Assembly (NCBI GenBank): GCA_028285025.1
Contig: JANQQH010000205.1
Span: forward strand, 1 to 7,734
Direction: 5' to 3'
Source: Hyphomicrobiaceae bacterium
GTDB lineage: Bacteria > Pseudomonadota > Alphaproteobacteria > Rhizobiales > HXMU1428-3
Length of the DNA: 7,734 nt
In this document: positions 5,126-7,734 of the stretch, in pieces
Layout: each line of letters starts with the position of its first letter
Numbering within the stretch: position 1 is the first letter of the stretch
Notes under the pieces: model-generated
The model's database searches: none
Seen by the model: only the letters and a program-made list of their open reading frames with translations
What the model was told of the DNA's origin: nothing
Position numbers and translations under genes: made by a program

Positions 5126-5207
5126 TTACTGGGTAAACCAGTAACGCCCCTATCAGGGCGTTTCCTCCCTTTGACTTGGGCCGTTCGCTTGTCGAGCGGC
5201 CTTTTTT
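5126..5207 (+). ncRNA. mmgR: MmgR-like small RNA (Rfam suhB / alpha-r8 family)
   Basis: A strong plus-strand terminator occurs here with no plus-strand gene upstream since 4079, so it must end a non-coding transcript. The likely RNA has stem-loops TACTGG/CCAGTA (5127-5143) and ACGCCC/GGGCGT (5144-5161, approximate), then an unpaired pyrimidine tract UUUCCUCCCU (5161-5170), then the terminator hairpin (5179-5201). As I recall, UUUCCUCCCU is the conserved element of the Hfq-dependent rhizobial sRNA MmgR (about 77 nt), which limits polyhydroxybutyrate accumulation in S. meliloti. The MmgR gene lies, as here, between an inositol-monophosphatase-family gene and an N-formylglutamate amidohydrolase gene. 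The 5' end is inferred from the promoter; a shorter form starting near 5152 is possible. The CCUCCC tract could pair with Shine-Dalgarno sequences of targets. Confidence 0.75.
5179..5207 (+). terminator. Intrinsic terminator of the MmgR-like sRNA
   Basis: GGCCGTTCG (5179-5187) pairs with CGAGCGGCC (5193-5201) over 9 bp with one U-G pair and a CTTGT loop, followed by six T (5202-5207). Confidence 0.92.
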
Positions 5208-5272
5208 CTGTTTGGGGGAGGGTTATTAATGATTTTATCTATGTTAAGTAAAGCAAGATATGGTTTTTCACT

Positions 5273-6226
5273 TTACTCTGCAGCGCTTAAGGTTGGTTTA
5301 AAGCTATCTGAAATGGTGCTTACAAACGTTTCAAAGCTTTTATGTAGCTGGTTACTCAGTTTTAAAAACCCTTCATGGGGTTCAAGTGTGTGTTCATTCA
5401 TATAGAGGTGGCGATTTATTTCAATTTGTAAGGCATGTATGTTTTTATGCGGCGCTCCATAATGTTCAGTAATATAGCCTCCGGCATAAGGAGAGTTATG
5501 GGCAACGTTAATGCCTTGGTCTTGTAATAGTTCACTTAAATAAGCGACTAAATCTTGATCTGCTGTGGTTCCATAGCGGTCGCCGATGATGATATCGGCA
5601 AGGGGGGAACCATTTGTCGTGTGTTGACGTGATGGCATGGAATGACAGTCAATTAAAATGGCCATGTTAAAGCGTTCAAATTGCTCCTCAATCATTTTTG
5701 CCAGTTTTTGGTGATAGGGAATGTAATATTGCTCTATACGGTTTAATGCCTCTTTTAAGGTCAGAGGCTTTTGATAGATTTCAACGCCATGTGCAACGAC
5801 TCTGGCAATGGTGCCAAGGCCTGCTGCGACCCTTATGGATTTATGGTTGGCTTGTGTTGGCAAAGGATCATGGATTAACTTTGGATCAAGTTCTAATGGC
5901 TCTCGATTTAAATCAACAAAAGCACGTGGGAATGTGGCTGCCAACAAAGGGGCGCCTAGATCTGGTACAAATTGAAATAATTGATCTACCAGCACGTCTT
6001 CAGATTTGCGCAAATTCAATGGGCTAAGGCGTGATTGTTTTAAAAAAGAGGGGGTGTAGTGGCGTCCACTATGAGGTGAATTGAACACAAATGGCACAGT
6101 TGGCTGAAATGGGGCAGAAATGACATACCCGACCTCTTTTGCTAACTCAGACTGGTGGGGCTGATCGGATTGGATCGGGTATGGTTGGCGTGTATGTTGC
6201 CTTTGAACGCTTAAATTGTGCTTCAT
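5273..6226 (-). CDS. hutG: N-formylglutamate amidohydrolase family protein
   Basis: This is a 317-residue member of the N-formylglutamate amidohydrolase (FGase) family, whose founding reaction releases formate and glutamate from N-formylglutamate in histidine degradation. Recognisable blocks are FNSPHSGRHY (His52), RKSEDVLVDQLF (73-84), FPRAFVDLNREPLELDP (99-115), AILIDCHSMPS with Asp193 and His195, DIIIGDRYGT, SPYAGGYITEHYG (245-257), and ALQIEINRHLYMNE with Glu269. The length is normal apart from a polar N-terminus of about 30 residues. ATG 6226 is the only start in this frame before an upstream stop; no Shine-Dalgarno is visible, so translation may be weak or leaderless. There are no other hut genes here, and the true substrate may differ, since many rhizobial copies are not in hut operons. 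AGTAAAG/CTTTACT (5248-5277) overlaps the 3' end but is a poor terminator. Confidence 0.88.
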   Translation of the reverse strand: MKHNLSVQRQHTRQPYPIQSDQPHQSELAKEVGYVISAPFQPTVPFVFNSPHSGRHYTPSFLKQSRLSPLNLRKSEDVLVDQLFQFVPDLGAPLLAATFPRAFVDLNREPLELDPKLIHDPLPTQANHKSIRVAAGLGTIARVVAHGVEIYQKPLTLKEALNRIEQYYIPYHQKLAKMIEEQFERFNMAILIDCHSMPSRQHTTNGSPLADIIIGDRYGTTADQDLVAYLSELLQDQGINVAHNSPYAGGYITEHYGAPHKNIHALQIEINRHLYMNEHTLEPHEGFLKLSNQLHKSFETFVSTISDSFKPTLSAAE

Positions 6227-6337
6227 GACGATTAAATAATCACTTGTAACTTATAATCTTTAGATTGATTTGCCGCGTAACTTGATGTGTGTTGAGGGGT
6301 AAATTAACCAAATTTTTTAGAGTTGGCACACCCTATG

Positions 6338-6365
6338 CTTGACTTGCCCACAGTTTAATTATGCT
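6338..6365 (+). promoter_or_regulatory. Possible sigma-70 promoter far upstream of cpdR
   Basis: CTTGAC (6338-6343), the exact alphaproteobacterial -35, is followed after 16 nt by TATGCT (6360-6365). A start near 6372 would give cpdR a leader of about 300 nt. An exact TATAAT at 6532-6537 lacks a convincing -35 but could be a nearer start. No gene is visible in the 448-nt gap 6227-6674. Confidence 0.45.
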
Positions 6366-6674
6366 GGACCGGTTTGTTTGAAATTGAACAGATTGATTTA
6401 TTCTTGAGAAAAAAGATGGGCGTTGGATAAGTTGAGTGTGTCTTTTTTTAATTAGGCGTCATACGGCTCATTTATGCACCAAAAAGTGTATGTTATTTTA
6501 TCAAATATTAGTCAAAGAATGACCTTTAGGATATAATGGTGCTTTGATCATAAGAACCGTTTAGGATCAGATTTTTTCTTGTTTCAGGCGATTTGGTGGC
6601 AGCTCTTAAAATCATTGTTGCATTTTGAGGGTTTAAAATCGGGGCAAAAGGAACAAAAGTAGAAAGAGAGCTTC

Positions 6675-7061
6675 ATGTCAGAAAAAGAGCCAAAGAATAA
6701 AAAAATACAAAGAATTTTGCTTGCTGAAGACGATGAGTCTATGCGTTTGTTTCTTGATAAGGCGTTAAGCCGGGCGGGTTATGAAGTTACATCCTTCAGC
6801 ACCGGTATTGAGGCTTTTGAGCGGTTAAAAGAAGAGCCATTCACGTTGCTATTGACAGATATTGTTATGCCAGAAATGGATGGCATTGAATTGGCACGCC
6901 GGGCCGCAGAGGTTGACCCGAAGCTGAAAATTATGTTTATCACCGGCTTTGCAGCTGTGGCACTAAATGCTGAGAACGCGACCCCTGATGCCAAGGTGCT
7001 GTCCAAGCCGTTTCATTTGCGCGATTTGGTAGAAGAAGTTGATCGTATGTTGGCGGCGTAA
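6675..7061 (+). CDS. cpdR: Response regulator CpdR (single receiver domain)
   Basis: This is a 128-residue stand-alone receiver domain. Acidic pocket Glu18-Asp19-Asp20 (LLAEDDESMR), phosphoacceptor Asp62 in LLLTDIVMPEMDGIELARR, switch Thr90 in IMFITGFAAVAL, and Lys111 in VLSKPFHLRDLV are all present. The match to rhizobial and Caulobacter CpdR is unusually close from residue 13 on. In those bacteria unphosphorylated CpdR localises ClpXP to the pole and primes degradation of cell-cycle substrates, while phosphorylation through the CckA-ChpT relay turns it off. The C-terminus ends in Ala-Ala, as in Caulobacter CpdR, where these residues are needed for its own proteolysis. The first 12 residues (MSEKEPKNKKIQ) are a polar extension longer than the usual MKRIL start. 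The ribosome binding site is a weak AGAGAG 4 nt upstream. No DNA-binding domain is present. Confidence 0.95.
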   Translation: MSEKEPKNKKIQRILLAEDDESMRLFLDKALSRAGYEVTSFSTGIEAFERLKEEPFTLLLTDIVMPEMDGIELARRAAEVDPKLKIMFITGFAAVALNAENATPDAKVLSKPFHLRDLVEEVDRMLAA

Positions 7062-7098
7062 TTGATGTCATTGATCATATCAAGGCTGCGGGCATAGG

Positions 7099-7245
7099 GT
7101 GAATAACAGTCGGCGATTATATGGTTTATTAATTTTTGAGATACGTTTCGGCTGGGCATCTTTGCAGCAAACTTTTTTCTTTATCTTTGTTTCCTTAGGT
7201 TGGGTCTGGTATGCCTTGGTAAACTTGAAAAAGAAGCATAGCTAA
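7099..7245 (+). CDS. Candidate 48-residue single-span membrane protein
   Basis: A GTG-started frame of 49 codons runs from 7099 to TAA 7243-7245, 37 nt after cpdR. It encodes MNNSRRLYG at the start, an amphipathic stretch, then a hydrophobic aromatic segment at about 24-42 (TFFFIFVSLGWVWYALV), ending in LKKKHS. A membrane span flanked by basic residues at both ends is what a small inner-membrane protein looks like. No good Shine-Dalgarno precedes it (AAGG at 7082-7085 is 13 nt away) and an open frame of this length can occur by chance. It could be co-transcribed with cpdR. I recognise no family. Confidence 0.3.
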   Translation: MNNSRRLYGLLIFEIRFGWASLQQTFFFIFVSLGWVWYALVNLKKKHS

Positions 7246-7263
7246 GATTTTTTACAGAGTAGA

Positions 7264-7293
7264 CTTGTCAAATAGCCTCCTGTTCAGCTATAG
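7264..7293 (+). promoter_or_regulatory. Promoter of tRNA-Val
   Basis: TTGTCA (7265-7270, preceded by C) and CTATAG (7288-7293) are separated by exactly 17 nt, matching the alphaproteobacterial CTTGAC-N17-CTATAT pattern. Transcription would begin about 7300, a short leader before the tRNA at 7313. Confidence 0.7.
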
Positions 7294-7312
7294 ACATCTA
7301 TCTTCATACTAT

Positions 7313-7387
7313 GGGACGTTAGCTCAGCGGGAGAGCACTACCTTGACATGGTAGGGGTCACTGGTTCAATCCCAGTACGTCCCACCA
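7313..7387 (+). tRNA. tRNA-Val (anticodon GAC)
   Basis: The full cloverleaf is visible. The acceptor GGGACGT (7313-7319) pairs with ACGTCCC (7377-7383), followed by A and an encoded CCA (7385-7387). The D arm is GCTCAGCGGGAGAGC (7322-7336). The anticodon stem CTACC/GGTAG (7338-7342, 7350-7354) carries loop TTGACAT with anticodon GAC at 7345-7347, reading GUC/GUU valine codons. The T arm contains GGTTCAATCCC. Seventy-five nt is normal. It stands alone, with its own promoter and T-rich DNA directly after it. Confidence 0.97.
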
Positions 7388-7432
7388 TCTTTTTTTACAT
7401 CTACATAAACACCACCTAACATTTTGAAAGTT

Positions 7433-7455
7433 GGACCCAATCCGGGTTCCTTTTT
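7433..7455 (+). terminator. Possible terminator downstream of tRNA-Val
   Basis: GGACCC (7433-7438) pairs with GGGTTCC (7444-7450) with one bulged T, followed by five T. The stem is short but GC-rich. TCTTTTTTT at 7389-7397, directly after the tRNA, may also help end transcription. Confidence 0.5.
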
Positions 7456-7558
7456 CATTCTGTGAGACTTTCATGCTGTGTGCTCTCAAGATGGGTAAAA
7501 TTTTAACAGTGAAGTCGTTGAGGCAAAGTATAGCTTTGATGAATTGTTTGAACTTGCC

Positions 7559-7734
7559 ATGGGCTCTTTTTTAAATCCTTGCAAGCTTAGGCATTTTAAC
7601 CTGTTGGGAGGAGCCGGTAAAGAGAGTGGGCATAAAAGAGAGTTAATGGCGGGCCTAGAGAGAGAAACTTGGCACTTTAATCAGGTTTCCGAATGGACAC
7701 CCGGCCTGTTGGGCCGCGCCATCGCAGGCCCGAG
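7559..7734 (+). CDS. Weak open frame running off the window end (uncertain)
   Basis: After the tRNA terminator no confident gene is seen. One plus-strand frame stays open from 7499 to the window end (78 codons), with possible starts at ATG 7559 (no Shine-Dalgarno) and ATG 7646 (AAAGAGAG just upstream). The later start gives MAGLERETWHFNQVSEW and then a GC-rich end. I recognise no family and see no domain motif. GC rises sharply over the last 50 nt, which may mean that a coding region begins here. The complementary strand has short open stretches only. Confidence 0.2.
   Translation, partial: MGSFLNPCKLRHFNLLGGAGKESGHKRELMAGLERETWHFNQVSEWTPGLLGRAIAGP

Noticed and set aside
5698..6027. Plus-strand 109-codon frame within the amidohydrolase gene
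   Set aside because: It lies entirely opposite conserved family blocks of the minus-strand gene and has no ribosome binding site.
6300..6450. CtrA binding sites upstream of cpdR
   Set aside because: TTAA occurs at several places, including TTAACCA at 6304-6310, but no TTAA-N7-TTAA pair is present.
1..7734. Insertion sequence or prophage
   Set aside because: No transposase, integrase or phage structural gene and no terminal inverted repeats with target duplications are visible.

Overview
This window looks like a chromosomal segment from a low-GC alphaproteobacterium of the Hyphomicrobiales (Rhizobiales) type. The evidence is gene content and order: a class A small heat shock protein, a PldB-like lysophospholipase, a HisN/inositol-monophosphatase-family phosphatase, an N-formylglutamate amidohydrolase-family protein, the response regulator CpdR, and a tRNA-Val. 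From memory, rhizobial genomes such as Sinorhizobium meliloti carry the same order around cpdR, with the small RNA MmgR (Rfam 'suhB') between the phosphatase and the amidohydrolase. A matching small-RNA signature sits in exactly that gap here. Species cannot be named from the sequence.

Layout. Positions 2-247 hold the C-terminus of an S9/dienelactone-hydrolase-type alpha/beta hydrolase. Positions 248-2920 hold three secreted, cysteine-containing basic proteins of one family (355-684, 1547-2053, 2327-2920), here called P1, P2 and P3. The minus-strand hsp20 gene lies between P1 and P2. P1 and hsp20 converge on a 34-bp perfect palindrome acting as a terminator. hsp20 has a textbook sigma-32 promoter and a ROSE-like RNA thermometer over its ribosome binding site. 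P2 and P3 each end at a strong intrinsic terminator. pldB (3081-4079) converges with hisN (4099-4902). The hisN-hutG gap contains the MmgR-like sRNA. The amidohydrolase gene (5273-6226, minus) and cpdR (6675-7061, plus) diverge from a 448-nt intergenic region. A candidate 48-residue membrane protein (7099-7245) and a tRNA-Val(GAC) with its own promoter follow. The last 350 nt hold only a weak open frame.

How it fits together. Most genes are separate transcription units with housekeeping or stress roles: proteostasis (Hsp20), membrane lipid turnover (PldB), histidine metabolism (HisN and the amidohydrolase family), cell-cycle proteolysis control (CpdR), and an sRNA.

The most novel part is the P1-P3 cluster. 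The three proteins share a 60-65-residue C-terminal domain, but each joins it to its signal peptide by a different kind of linker: histidine/glycine-rich in P1, acidic in P2, lysine-rich in P3. All three genes are preceded by a similar dyad (CTGAAY/ATGAAT, 15-16 nt, GTTCAG). This suggests a co-regulated family of envelope proteins of unknown function that expanded locally next to hsp20.
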